The notes beneath the pieces were generated by a model. It did not search any database, had not been told where the DNA came from, and saw only the letters and a program-made list of their open reading frames with translations. DNA of 64,000 nucleotides from Roseivirga sp. BDSF3-8 (GTDB lineage Bacteria > Bacteroidota > Bacteroidia > Cytophagales > Cyclobacteriaceae): positions 1,339,001-1,403,000 of the forward strand of contig NZ_JBGNFV010000001.1 of the NCBI RefSeq assembly GCF_041449215.1, given 5' to 3'. This document shows, in pieces, positions 48,001 through 56,761 of the stretch. Position 1 is the stretch's first letter; each line of letters opens with the position of its first letter. The translations under genes and the position numbers were made by a program.

Positions 48001-49450
48001 GGATCACCCGGCCCCACTCATCGTAAAAGAGGCGCTTGATAAGCCAGTCATCCGTTCCCAGCACACGTTCTTTAGAGACTACGGCCATACCGCGTATACG
48101 CTCATGGGCAGTAGCTTCCTGTCCCTCTACTATGCCCGGCTCGTAGTAGTCCGATGCCAGGCGGCCGTTACCGTCACGGTCCGTATCGTAGTGGTCGTAG
48201 TAAGAGACCGTCAGCACAGCCGATTCAGGCACCTGCGGAAATACATTATTGGTATACCCGTGCAGCCCGCTCGCACTCTCCCTTTCATAGCGGATGCCGC
48301 CCTGGCTGTAGTAGCTGTCTATGTCCTGTTGTAGCTGGCTGCGGGTTTTCGTACTTGTCCATATCCCGCTATACACAGGCCGCTGCCTGCGGTCATATTT
48401 GATAAAGGTCCACTTATCCTCCTGCCGCAGACGGCCGTCCTGTACCAGGGCGGTACGTCCCAGCGGATCATACAGATAGTACACAGGCGCCTTATCGGGA
48501 AACCTGGCCTCGCTGATGCGGCCCTCTTCATCATATACATAACTAAACAGCAACTCGCTGACCGTAGAGGAGGTCAGGTCCCAGGTGCCCCCGGCAGCCT
48601 CCAGTATTTCATGGGCTTTGGGCGGCACGGTGTAGCGTAGTCGACCGGCCAGGTCGTAGCTGTAGTACGTCCGGTAAAACAGGCCATCATCATACTGCTG
48701 CTCCGTCATTATCGTGCGACCACTATTGCCGGTAAAGTTCCGCACGACGCGGCCCTCTTCATCCGTTACCTGCGTCACCCGAATTCGCTGCAGCTCCGCA
48801 GCCGTATATTCCCGTGAGCTCAGGTGTGGGTTCGCCGGATCGAAGTAGCGTATGTCATCCGCATCAGTGGCTACCCGGTAGTCATATAGCACCGCATGGC
48901 CGCTATCCGGCTGCCAGGCCCCGCCCACACTGCCGCTGATCACCATGCGCCCCAGCGGGCTGTTTTCATAGCGTGCCTCCGCATAGGGTGCCTCATCCGT
49001 AGCGTAGTCCGCATCCTGCGCCTGGTAGAAGAGGTATTGCTCACTCTCCTCATAGCTGGTATTATACGTAGCGCGCGTGCGGAAAAACTCCCCGCTGCCA
49101 TCTACATAAGGCAGGTAACCCCGCACCGGCGTACCATTATTCAGGTAGCGGTAAGGCTGCACAATGTCACGGCCATCCGGTGTCACATCCAGCATACTCT
49201 GCTGCACCGTCCGGCCAAAGCCATCGCTGAATACCTTTACAATGCTTCTTTCAGAAGAAGTCAGTTTCTCTACCGAGTCCACCTCCGTCACGCCTTCTAT
49301 GCGCACCGAAGTGGCCTGCCTGAAGCTAGCGGCCGCACCGTTAAGCGTAAGGGTATCAGTCTGTGCCCGGGCAAGCTCAGGCCTAAAAGTCAGGATAGCC
49401 GCAAGTGAAAGTACCGACAGCTTTATGTATAGGGGTAAAATTCTAAACAT
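45002..49450 (-). CDS. Full-length Rhs/YD-repeat polymorphic toxin with HEXXGH metallopeptidase-like tip
   Basis: A 1482-residue protein. A signal peptide ends near ARAQ (residue 30). YD/Rhs repeats span ~200-1140 (many YDxxGRL/YxYDxxG motifs). The core end is QKETGFYSTQYREYDPALGRFHAIDP (junction near 1143) and NDPVNANDPDGAQ (~1193). A pre-toxin block follows (MQFFSQDPIGG ... NYNVLSQRM), then RWNPHGGGDATYEEWVAAGG. The variable tip has IHEAYGHG: His 1409, Glu 1410 and His 1414 form an HEXXGH zinc motif as in M49-type peptidases, with His 1426/1427 nearby. Rhs proteins form a hollow shell around the toxin, and the signal peptide implies Sec export rather than T6SS delivery. The gene starts 21 bp after the 2095-residue partner and overlaps its TIMP-like immunity gene. 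Confidence 0.9.
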   Translation of the reverse strand: MFRILPLYIKLSVLSLAAILTFRPELARAQTDTLTLNGAAASFRQATSVRIEGVTEVDSVEKLTSSERSIVKVFSDGFGRTVQQSMLDVTPDGRDIVQPYRYLNNGTPVRGYLPYVDGSGEFFRTRATYNTSYEESEQYLFYQAQDADYATDEAPYAEARYENSPLGRMVISGSVGGAWQPDSGHAVLYDYRVATDADDIRYFDPANPHLSSREYTAAELQRIRVTQVTDEEGRVVRNFTGNSGRTIMTEQQYDDGLFYRTYYSYDLAGRLRYTVPPKAHEILEAAGGTWDLTSSTVSELLFSYVYDEEGRISEARFPDKAPVYYLYDPLGRTALVQDGRLRQEDKWTFIKYDRRQRPVYSGIWTSTKTRSQLQQDIDSYYSQGGIRYERESASGLHGYTNNVFPQVPESAVLTVSYYDHYDTDRDGNGRLASDYYEPGIVEGQEATAHERIRGMAVVSKERVLGTDDWLIKRLFYDEWGRVIQSQSNNHLNLQVQDISTVAYDFEGKPLRQETTVYGAADSVTTRDRFSYDHAGRVLQVHHQVNEQPEVLVANYRYNTLGQLIGKDLHGYQDNSRFFQAVDMRHNIRGWLTALNDASLDSVQTNALKDVFGFDLRYNEQEAGLNNEGRYDGNISAIVWKANNEISDNQPKRTRSYTFAYDDIGRLLSADYKGYENGAWNAEADAYDVNGLSYDANGNIEGLTRYAQLSDTSAATVIDQLTYNYKAGSNRLLSVSDASANAKGFIDGATLSTEYTYDQDGNLTQDENKAIDITYNILSKTATVTSDSATVTYVYSATGQRLQERVVINSDSAIIRDMIGGMVWEHKEGLTPALSYLPMPEGRLVKQDTSYRYEYFYTDHQGNTRVSWTPVETSQNQHLLTMEAGADEEGDYPKFKNVTTFRDGTQALSGASSAKVTNATGPYISIPVMKGDTIDASVYYYYDDQSTSSSSQQMLTSEQETGGSGNDFTFTAPLFTTTPRIPGTGDSQAAGGGVRFNLAALYPIGKALFGNKKESTSNLSISESTLSTAPAAYLELLLYDKDSALVSSQAVPVGSSTFWAQIEGTLTALDNGYVVVQLRSQDTQDVWFDDLQIDHRKPDRAVVLQENHYYPFGLQMEGVAVNTALPTDPNRKLYNAGSDWQKETGFYSTQYREYDPALGRFHAIDPLASKFATWTPYMFGYNDPVNANDPDGAQAAWRNLNNPVPIEMQFFSQDPIGGSHDAWRSNRVGLGSANHWSNKLHLEAKNYNVLSQRMSIRGFFQFSGITDIYGRVDEKREEEVIRATGKTYRFRWNPHGGGDATYEEWVAAGGDKGRLKKGVDYQYSLGAWELIGVGQQDEVHLSKSDYYDIIDGLVLNDGSILSKDDVHLTFQKLNYANAEYRGLIEGRHHINFDIKSYEKTKANIRALTIHEAYGHGIMKYGDDTKDHHKAFFAVIDSRYWADTTDSFKDNSVSVMWIYYHREVGFKRMPEKYHSMYDKYHKNE
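46021..48755 (-). repeat. 2.7-kb direct repeat (copy in intact Rhs gene)
   Basis: Partner of 41671-44405. This copy has no insertion at the core-tip junction. Confidence 0.9.
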
Positions 49451-49471
49451 TGTCTTTTCTTTTTCTGTCGG

Positions 49472-52400
49472 TTATTCAGGATTGCCATCAGTATCTACAG
49501 GAATGTAGACCGTTTTCGATCGGACAATGTCGCAATCATCCTCCACCGTCACCTTTATGGTGTATGAGGTTGCTCTGGTTTGTGTAATCGTGTTAGTCGT
49601 GCCGGCACTTATCGTTGTCCAAAGCGCAGAAGCATGATCATACACCTCCCAGGTATAATACGGCGCTCCCCTCAGGCCATTACTTGAAGCCGTGAATGTC
49701 ACCGGTTCATTATCATAGCCTGTGGGGTATTGGCTACCGTCCTTCTTATCAGGGGAAAAGGAAAGATAAAGATAATCCCCGATTAAGGGAGAAGGGGAAG
49801 GCTCGAGTAATGGCACCTGGAAATAGATCGAGTCCTGCTGCCCGATAGAGTCAATGGCCACTACAGCAACATCTATATCATAGCAGTTACTATAGGCATG
49901 TGTATAAAGGTACTCAGATGTATCCGTTGTTTCCCCGATCAATTGCCACTGATAACTCCCCTCATTTGAATCTTTATAATACCATTTGTATTCAAATGGT
50001 CCGATTCCACCCGTAGTCGTTACCTTAATAGGCTTGGTCTCGTCAGTGTAGACCCATCCGCCTCCGTAGGCACCTGTAATATCCCTTTCGATAGTGAGTA
50101 CTGGCACACCAACGTCTACAAACACTTCACTGGTAACACTCGTGGAGGCATCAGATACTGTGTACTGAAGGTAAAAGTCATCACTTCCTGATCCGAGTGT
50201 AACCGTACTGTCAGTAGAAGATAATAATTGCTCAGTGCTGCGATCTGCTGAAATCTTCACCCATTTAAAAGTAGGCGTGCCGCAAAAAACACCTTCCTGA
50301 TCTGCTTCGTATGTTTCCTGCTGATTTACCTCCGGATTCGCCTCACCGTTTATACCCGTAAAAATAAAACCAGCCGTATTAATAAAGGAGTAGCTCTCTC
50401 TTACTACCTCTCCAAGATCAGAAGTGACCTCACAGAATAAAGTAAATTTCCGGCAATCTTTAAGTATGTCTATCTGCCGGGAATCAGATGACCATATCGC
50501 CTCCGATTGGGTAAATTCCCGAAGTGTCGGGTCCGAAGGTGTCGTATAACGCCATTGAATACTAAATACACCATCGAAAGGTATTTCGGCTTTAACCTGG
50601 TAGTATGAGCCCGATCCATCGTCCACCCTCGATAGCCACACCTCCAGCTCTTTATTAGCCTTTCTCTTCTGGTAATCATACGTTTGCCGGATATTCCCCT
50701 GGTCGTCTCTCACTACCACAGGCCTTCCTGCCCTATCGTAAGTAGTGGTACTAAACCGGCCTGTTTCATTCACGCTCCTTTTCAGGCCATACCCATCCTC
50801 ATACACCATAGTAGTCAGCGCCACTTCAGCCGGCCTGAAGGCCAGTTCCGATACCTGAAGTGTGGAGGCCGTGCCCCCACTTCTCGATAGGGTAATGTAG
50901 AGCGTATCCCCCAGGCTGGATAAGTCCGCCTCATGCTCAAAATAAGCATCGCTTTCAGAGGGTTCTATTGTAAATGACTCATTTACCTGGTTAGTCCCAT
51001 CAGAGATAACAACATTCATTGTAGCCGTGCCATCTGCCGTAGCTATACCGCTGATCAGCCACGAACCAAACCCATTTCGCGCTACTTTCCCGTCAATTTC
51101 CACCGCATGGTTATCTATCGCCAGGTACGCTTTACTCTGGTAGTCACTGTCATAAAGCGCAATATCAGTATTGAAGTCCTGCTCACTTTCTCTGGGAAAC
51201 TGGCTATAAGCTACAGATGAAACAGGACCATACATGATTCTCGCTACCGGCAGGGTGTAATCATATCCCAGTAAAACACCGCTTTCGCTTTGCCCCCTGT
51301 CAGTAACCTCCTTAGGCGTTCCGTAGGCCTGATAGTTTTTCACCCTGTTAAGCTCTATATAACGCGAGTCCCGGGTGAGCCCGGAGGATGTAGATACAGG
51401 CTGAAAATCAGATAATCCGGCTCCTGCAGGTAAGGCATATGAGGCCTCCGCCACCACAATGCTACTATCTCCCTGTGGCAACAAGCTTAAGTGGCTATAG
51501 CCGGCCCCCACCACTAAGGTATCTCCGTTTACTACCCTTTCCGTAAAGCTTTCTGCCTCCACCCCTTTCTGATGCGTGTCCCTCAGGCGGTTCACCGCAT
51601 CTACATACTCCCCTGAGAGGCCCGTTAGACTTAGCTCATCCGTATAGACCATATTACTAATGGTCTTAATACCGCTTTCATCAACTGTTTCCTGTGATTT
51701 CAAATAAGGGAATCCATTCTCCCGGTAATGTCTCCTTACTACCGACCTGGTATTTCCAGCCCCCCCATTGCTATCATATACTGTGTTCACCACAGAGTCC
51801 GGCGCGTAGCTAACTCCCGTCCGTATACCATATTTACCACAGACAAATAGCTTACCCTGAGACGTGCGCCACTCGTCGTATAGCACGCCGTAAATGGTAT
51901 TGCCGGCAGAAGAGGCCCCTGATTGCCCCAGATCCTGGTAGCTATATTCCGTTTTGGCCACCAGGTCTCCCGCATCAGAATAAAGCTCTTCCTTCAGCAA
52001 ACGGCCTTGCTTATCAGATATATTTACTGATGGGACATATGGATAGATGTCATACGCATCCTTTCCATACATATAAGTCGTATCCCTCAGTGCGCCGGAT
52101 TCCCTTACAAAATGAGTGGTCGCCCTATCATAATCCGGGTGGTCATACTTACCCACATACACAGGTACGTCAAAGTGCAGCTTTCTGGACCCTGAGCCAG
52201 GTTTTCTTACGGTTACCTCGCTATAGCGCACAGCAGGATACACCCCATCACCCGGCACAGATAAAGACCATGGCATGCTTACCAGGCTCCTTCTGATCAG
52301 GTGATTAATGTCTGTTTGCTGTAGCGTATTGATCGAATCCGTAGTCAGATAGGCGAACCGGTCCACCTCCGGCTCATACGGCTCAGCATATCTGGATATA

Positions 52401-55400
52401 GGGGCGGGATTAAAAAAGGCATACTTAGGCTCGTACATCATCTTACCCGACGTTGAGCCGTCATCCAGCGTATAATCATAATACTTAAGCGCATCATTAG
52501 CTTTACTTAGCCCATCATGAAAGCGTGTAGCACTGATACGAAGTCCGCCACCCGTATATTCCTCTGTGCGGTCAGCTCTTACCGAGGTATGAGGCTCATA
52601 AGAAAAACTTGCTGTGGCTCCGGAAGGGAATTTCACATTGGTAAGCGTTCCTACATCAATGCTATTAGGATTAGTACTAAGTTCAGCGCCATCTTTTATA
52701 AAAAGAAGGTCACTATCATCTGCATAAGGAAAATGAGTTGCCTCAAAACGCCCGTCAGCATGCTGATATATCCATGTTTTGGGCTGGACCGACTCACCAT
52801 AATAATAACCCAGATACCCCCAAAGGTCATTTACATTACTATTCCTGTCAGGCAGCGTCATGTTCAGTTTATATGTGAACTGGTAATCCCCAAATACGAC
52901 ATCACCCTTTTTGTGTTCTATATTCTCTAAAAACCACCGTATCTCTTTAAACTCCACATGGTGGACTTTATCATCCACATCTATAGGCGTATACTTGTAT
53001 GATAAGCGAAACTGATCCGTAAATACCTTCCCTTTTACCGGCGACTTATAAACCTTCTCTACCTGCGTGAGGTGAATAGAGTGACTGCCATCAAAAAACA
53101 GCTTGTTTGGCTTATAAAGATCTGGTGCTATTTGCAGTACATAGGTCCTCTGCTTCAACTCTTCCAGGTAAGCAAGAAAGTATTCATGAGCGTCTTCATA
53201 CTGCAGCCTCATCTCCTCATTCACGCCTATTACCTTCTCAAGGCGTACTTCCGGAGTCTTATTGGATAGTGAATAATTTGGAAGGTAAACACTTTCAAAA
53301 TCATTTCCTTTTTTAAACTCATGGCTAAAACCCAGTCCCCCCGGCACATTTTCTTTTGGGTAGAACCGCTCATATTCAAAAGCCAGCTCACTCCCATCAG
53401 GATGAACCATTTTTGTCAGATACCACCCGGAGCCATAAGTAAGGGCTTGCCTGAAAGGATCTGCCGAAGCTTTCAATGCCCTGTCATTCGTAAAGGCATA
53501 GTACGGGATATCACTCGCCTGCAGTCTCGTCCTTACCAGAAAGTCAAAATGATACCTCACACCATTGTTATCCGTAAGGGTCATTTCCGTATAGGTATCA
53601 CCGAACTCGGTACCCATTTCCACTTTCATTTCAGTCATAGGCTGAAAGCGGGGAGTACCATTATTATCAAATACGAAGTAGCCACTATAGCCAGGGATAT
53701 TTATATGAAATATATCCGGTTCCGTATCCTGCGTAAAGCCATTATTCAGATAGCTATATTGATTATCTTCCGTGTAAGAATCCGGATTGAACTGCTGAGC
53801 TAAAGAAGCATTATTATTATGCAGCCACCCCTTACGGTATGGCGCACTCGCCTCATTCAGTTCATCCGGTAGCCCTCTCAACTCTCTTTGTATGCTACCA
53901 CCACCGGACAAGTTCCAGTTCATTCCATAGAGCCCGCTGACCTGGCTCACCTTTACCCCGCTTGCAGCATAATGCAGGCTTACGCTATGAGATAGCGACC
54001 GGCTATTCACCGTACCCAGCGGAAGCACCATGCTCATAGTGCCCGTATTCAGGTCTACCGGAAAGAACTGCTCCAGAGGCGATTCATTTGGCGCGCCCTT
54101 TCCGCTTCTTAGCTCATATGTACGGCTGTAGTTAGTACCTTCCAATTTGGAGGTAATAATCTCTGCCCGGTACCGCAATAAGGTCGACGGTGGGTCGCTG
54201 ATAACCAACTCGTAGTTAGTTTCCCCAGTTAAATCCACCCACGTACCGGCTGAGTCTACCTGCCATTGGTAGCTCACTTCAGGATCATCAGGTCCGGCAA
54301 CCAACCTCAGCGTATCTTCATTTTGGTAATACTCTACCTGGGGAGGCGCCTGTTCAGGAGCTTGGTTACCATACTCATATACCAGAAAACCATGTGAGCC
54401 GTCTGGCTCAAGTAACTTAGCTATTTCATGCCAGGGCAGGCGATTATTACCGAAATATAGCCGGAGATTAGCGGCATTAGGGTGACTGGTAAAATCAGGC
54501 AGGGAGCTAATCTCATTAAATGAGATACTAAAATTATTTAAGTTAGAGGCATTATTTAGGCTCTCCGGTATACTTCCAGTCAGCCTATTATTAGCAAAAT
54601 GTAGCCATCTGATATTGGAACAATTACCTAAAGCATCAGGTATGGTACCCTCTAGCTGATTATCGTTAAGCTTTAAAAAGAATAGGGTCTGAGAATTACC
54701 CAACGATTCCGGAATCAAGCCGGAAAAATTATTCTCATCTAAATACAGATACTTTAAAGGTAGCGTAGACAAAAACGATGGGATAGCTCCGGACAGTTGA
54801 TTTACGCTTAATGTTAGCGAGGTGAGCGAAGATAAGAATTGAAAGGAGTCAGGTATATTACCCGTCAGTTGATTTTTCGATAACGTAATTGTAGTAAGGT
54901 TTGGACATTCTCCCAGCCACCCGGGAATTGATCCTGTCAGGTTATTATCAGCAAGCTGCAAAGACCTTAGATTAGTTATAGGAGCTGGCGCTACAGGAAT
55001 ACTACCTGTGAAGTTACAGGCTGTCAGGGTAATATGTGCCATTGAAGGCTGCCCAAATACCCACGCAGGGATAGTACCCTCATCATAGTTATTGTAAGAT
55101 AGGTTTAAAAACCTGATATAGCTCAACTGCCAATTCTGAGGAAAAGCGCCATTAAAATAATTATGGTCTAAATACAAATAGACAAGGTTCGGCAGCGCAT
55201 CCAGCCAATCCGGCAGTACTCCATAAAAACCATTCCCAGACAACCGTAAATCAACGAGGCTTGCAAGATTACTGAGACTGTCAGGCAGTTCACCTCCCAG
55301 ATTGTTATTGGTTGCCTTTAAATATTGTAAATCAGTCAGGCCTCCCCATGAGCTTGGAATAGTCCCTGTAAGGGAATTATTAGAAAGGTCAAGGAAATAC

Positions 55401-55759
55401 AGATCAGGTAGATTATTAAGAGGAGGCAACCCACCAGTAAGACTATTTTGATATAAACCGATTTTAATCAGTTTGGAAAGATTTTCAATCTCTACAGGTA
55501 TACTCCCTGTAAGGTTATTACTATATAAATTCAGTTGAGTAACATCCCCATTACTCACAGTAACACCATGCCACGTAGCAAAGTCAGCAGAAGTAGTTCC
55601 ATTTAACCAATTACTATTATTTGTCCATCCGGCACCATTGGTACTATCATACAGTGCTTTCAGGGCTGCATATTCCACCGAGTCGGGGACTGCGTTCTGG
55701 CCATAAACAGGTAAAGAGAAAATTGCCAGGATCAGGCAAGGTAAGAGCAGTTTAATCAT
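49472..55759 (-). CDS. Giant secreted LRR + SpvB/Rhs-associated protein, partner of the Rhs toxin
   Basis: A 2095-residue protein. A signal peptide (to ~20, VYGQ) precedes plant-type leucine-rich repeats at ~65-455 (repeated LTGSIP/LxxLxLxxNxLxG). An Ig-like domain lies at ~470-555 (VSYQWQVDSAGTW). From ~560 it has the N-terminal shell region found ahead of Rhs proteins in Bacteroidota (PVDLNTGTMSMVLPLGTV, SVSLHYAASGVKVSQVSGLY, GGGLRISATRFHDG). From ~1700 it has Ig/PKD-like domains with no T9SS sorting domain. Together with the next gene it resembles the TcB/TcC pair of Tc toxins split over two genes: SpvB-like half first, Rhs half with tip second (inference). The LRR domain could bind a target-cell surface. 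It probably leads the operon. Confidence 0.8.
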   Translation of the reverse strand: MIKLLLPCLILAIFSLPVYGQNAVPDSVEYAALKALYDSTNGAGWTNNSNWLNGTTSADFATWHGVTVSNGDVTQLNLYSNNLTGSIPVEIENLSKLIKIGLYQNSLTGGLPPLNNLPDLYFLDLSNNSLTGTIPSSWGGLTDLQYLKATNNNLGGELPDSLSNLASLVDLRLSGNGFYGVLPDWLDALPNLVYLYLDHNYFNGAFPQNWQLSYIRFLNLSYNNYDEGTIPAWVFGQPSMAHITLTACNFTGSIPVAPAPITNLRSLQLADNNLTGSIPGWLGECPNLTTITLSKNQLTGNIPDSFQFLSSLTSLTLSVNQLSGAIPSFLSTLPLKYLYLDENNFSGLIPESLGNSQTLFFLKLNDNQLEGTIPDALGNCSNIRWLHFANNRLTGSIPESLNNASNLNNFSISFNEISSLPDFTSHPNAANLRLYFGNNRLPWHEIAKLLEPDGSHGFLVYEYGNQAPEQAPPQVEYYQNEDTLRLVAGPDDPEVSYQWQVDSAGTWVDLTGETNYELVISDPPSTLLRYRAEIITSKLEGTNYSRTYELRSGKGAPNESPLEQFFPVDLNTGTMSMVLPLGTVNSRSLSHSVSLHYAASGVKVSQVSGLYGMNWNLSGGGSIQRELRGLPDELNEASAPYRKGWLHNNNASLAQQFNPDSYTEDNQYSYLNNGFTQDTEPDIFHINIPGYSGYFVFDNNGTPRFQPMTEMKVEMGTEFGDTYTEMTLTDNNGVRYHFDFLVRTRLQASDIPYYAFTNDRALKASADPFRQALTYGSGWYLTKMVHPDGSELAFEYERFYPKENVPGGLGFSHEFKKGNDFESVYLPNYSLSNKTPEVRLEKVIGVNEEMRLQYEDAHEYFLAYLEELKQRTYVLQIAPDLYKPNKLFFDGSHSIHLTQVEKVYKSPVKGKVFTDQFRLSYKYTPIDVDDKVHHVEFKEIRWFLENIEHKKGDVVFGDYQFTYKLNMTLPDRNSNVNDLWGYLGYYYGESVQPKTWIYQHADGRFEATHFPYADDSDLLFIKDGAELSTNPNSIDVGTLTNVKFPSGATASFSYEPHTSVRADRTEEYTGGGLRISATRFHDGLSKANDALKYYDYTLDDGSTSGKMMYEPKYAFFNPAPISRYAEPYEPEVDRFAYLTTDSINTLQQTDINHLIRRSLVSMPWSLSVPGDGVYPAVRYSEVTVRKPGSGSRKLHFDVPVYVGKYDHPDYDRATTHFVRESGALRDTTYMYGKDAYDIYPYVPSVNISDKQGRLLKEELYSDAGDLVAKTEYSYQDLGQSGASSAGNTIYGVLYDEWRTSQGKLFVCGKYGIRTGVSYAPDSVVNTVYDSNGGAGNTRSVVRRHYRENGFPYLKSQETVDESGIKTISNMVYTDELSLTGLSGEYVDAVNRLRDTHQKGVEAESFTERVVNGDTLVVGAGYSHLSLLPQGDSSIVVAEASYALPAGAGLSDFQPVSTSSGLTRDSRYIELNRVKNYQAYGTPKEVTDRGQSESGVLLGYDYTLPVARIMYGPVSSVAYSQFPRESEQDFNTDIALYDSDYQSKAYLAIDNHAVEIDGKVARNGFGSWLISGIATADGTATMNVVISDGTNQVNESFTIEPSESDAYFEHEADLSSLGDTLYITLSRSGGTASTLQVSELAFRPAEVALTTMVYEDGYGLKRSVNETGRFSTTTYDRAGRPVVVRDDQGNIRQTYDYQKRKANKELEVWLSRVDDGSGSYYQVKAEIPFDGVFSIQWRYTTPSDPTLREFTQSEAIWSSDSRQIDILKDCRKFTLFCEVTSDLGEVVRESYSFINTAGFIFTGINGEANPEVNQQETYEADQEGVFCGTPTFKWVKISADRSTEQLLSSTDSTVTLGSGSDDFYLQYTVSDASTSVTSEVFVDVGVPVLTIERDITGAYGGGWVYTDETKPIKVTTTGGIGPFEYKWYYKDSNEGSYQWQLIGETTDTSEYLYTHAYSNCYDIDVAVVAIDSIGQQDSIYFQVPLLEPSPSPLIGDYLYLSFSPDKKDGSQYPTGYDNEPVTFTASSNGLRGAPYYTWEVYDHASALWTTISAGTTNTITQTRATSYTIKVTVEDDCDIVRSKTVYIPVDTDGNPE

Positions 55760-55818
55760 GTTTAGTTTATAGGTTCAATACAGGATTGTAAAGTATCCTT
55801 CAAAGTTCCTATAAAAAA

Positions 55819-55844
55819 ACGGGCAAACGTAATCAAATACCCGT
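55819..55844 (-). promoter_or_regulatory. Candidate promoter box and leader hairpin of the toxin operon
   Basis: On the minus strand TACGTTTG (55824-55831) fits the Bacteroidota -7 consensus TAnnTTTG about 65 bp before the start codon. It lies in the loop of a short stem ACGGG/CCCGT (55840-55844 with 55819-55823) followed by seven T, which looks like a weak terminator. Only one of the two readings may be real. Confidence 0.35.
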
Positions 55845-56167
55845 CAAATAATACACAATAATTGTTTAGTTAAAAACCACATACACGCACAGAAAGCCAA
55901 TAAAACACGACGAAACGATTCAAAAAATAGATTAAAATTACATAATACAGCTCTTAATCAACTTTCTATCTTAAAAGAAACCGCCATTATCTATGGGTAA
56001 TTAAATCTTTATACCTATTTAGTATTTCATGGCTCCCAAGCCTTGTCTGAACACCCCATATTTTGTACTATTACCATACCATTTTTTGACATCGGTCAAA
56101 AAATCAATCTATTTCAGCTGAATTTCCCTTCCTAATCCTTCGCTTCTGATTCGCTTCTCCCTCGGTT

Positions 56168-56187
56168 CTGCTTCGCTTCTCCTTCGC
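56168..56187 (-). repeat. Dispersed 20-bp repeat, copy 2
   Basis: Reverse complement of 16990-17009 with one mismatch, within a run of related TTCGCTTCTCC units. Confidence 0.5.
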
Positions 56188-56304
56188 TTACCCTCTTACT
56201 ATCGTTCATCCTGCGTTCGGTTCTCCTTTGGCTAAGCCTTTCCTTTTACTAAAATTGTATTTTTACAACATACACCAATAGGCCACTGCATCTCCTGCAT
56301 TACC

Positions 56305-56340
56305 CCCCTCCCCTCATTACAGCATAACCGTCAAGCTAAG
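56305..56340 (+). repeat. Dispersed CCCTCC..CGTCAAGCTAAG motif, copy 1
   Basis: Contains CATAACCGTCAAGCTAAG. Related to 56412-56443 and 57137-57169; looks like an IS end or another short dispersed repeat. Confidence 0.5.
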
Positions 56341-56411
56341 GCTCTATTTTGCTCATTTTGAATGGTTGGCTTTTAAAAATGTGGCTACCTGAAGCGATAA
56401 GCACTAAAATT

Positions 56412-56443
56412 TCCCTCCTGAGGGCATAGGCGTCAAGCTAAGG
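56412..56443 (+). repeat. Dispersed CCCTCC..CGTCAAGCTAAG motif, copy 2
   Basis: Contains GGGCATAGGCGTCAAGCTAA after TCCCTCCTGA. Confidence 0.5.
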
Positions 56444-56479
56444 ATGTAAAGACCTGTAATTAGCTAGCAGTACAGCAAT

Positions 56480-56761
56480 GAGGCTGTCTCAAAAGACAGA
56501 CTCTTTCTTTTTGTTCAAAATATAATTTTGCATTCCTCGTAACTACCGCGGGGTTGTACCGGGTCGCGTTCGACCGGGCCGCGTTCGGTCTCGTGGTTGC
56601 CACTTCCGCGAAGTTGGTACCGGGTCGCGCCTGACCGGGTCGCGTCTGACCGGGTCGCGCCTGACCGGGTCGCGTCCGACTTCGCTATGCAGAGTGTTTC
56701 AGGTGATTTTCAAAATATTGTTTGGCAGAAAAAGAGGCCTTGCTACTTTTGAGACAGCCCC
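56480..56761. mobile_element. Non-autonomous palindromic element (MITE), copy A
   Basis: 282 bp bounded by 16-bp inverted repeats GAGGCTGTCTCAAAAG (56480-56495) and CTTTTGAGACAGCCCC (56746-56761), with sub-terminal inverted repeats (TTTTGTTCAAAATATAATTTT against ATTTTCAAAATATTG). No transposase inside. A second, shorter copy lies at 62701-62902. The ends are like those of several DDE-type IS elements, so it probably moved by a transposase encoded elsewhere. No target duplication was evident. Confidence 0.8.
56619..56678 (+). repeat. 15-bp tandem repeat, four units, inside the MITE
   Basis: Four units of ACCGGGTCGCGYYYG at 56619, 56634, 56649 and 56664, absent from copy B. Two more units occur at 56558-56587, where copy B has one. 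Confidence 0.9.

Larger units (their letters stand above)
55760..56479. other. Intergenic region upstream of the toxin operon
   Basis: About 720 bp without a convincing gene. It holds the promoter region of the toxin operon, a stretch of degenerate TTCGCTTCTCC-type direct repeats (about 56140-56240) and two copies of a CCCTCC...CGTCAAGCTAAGG motif (56305-56340, 56412-56443). Confidence 0.6.

Noticed and set aside
22969-49450. Diversity-generating retroelement as the source of tip variation
   Set aside because: No reverse transcriptase and no adenine-biased template/variable repeat pair. Tips differ wholly, as in cassette exchange.
23000-56000. Prophage or T6SS island
   Set aside because: No phage structural, integrase or T6SS genes. 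Both full-length proteins have Sec signal peptides.
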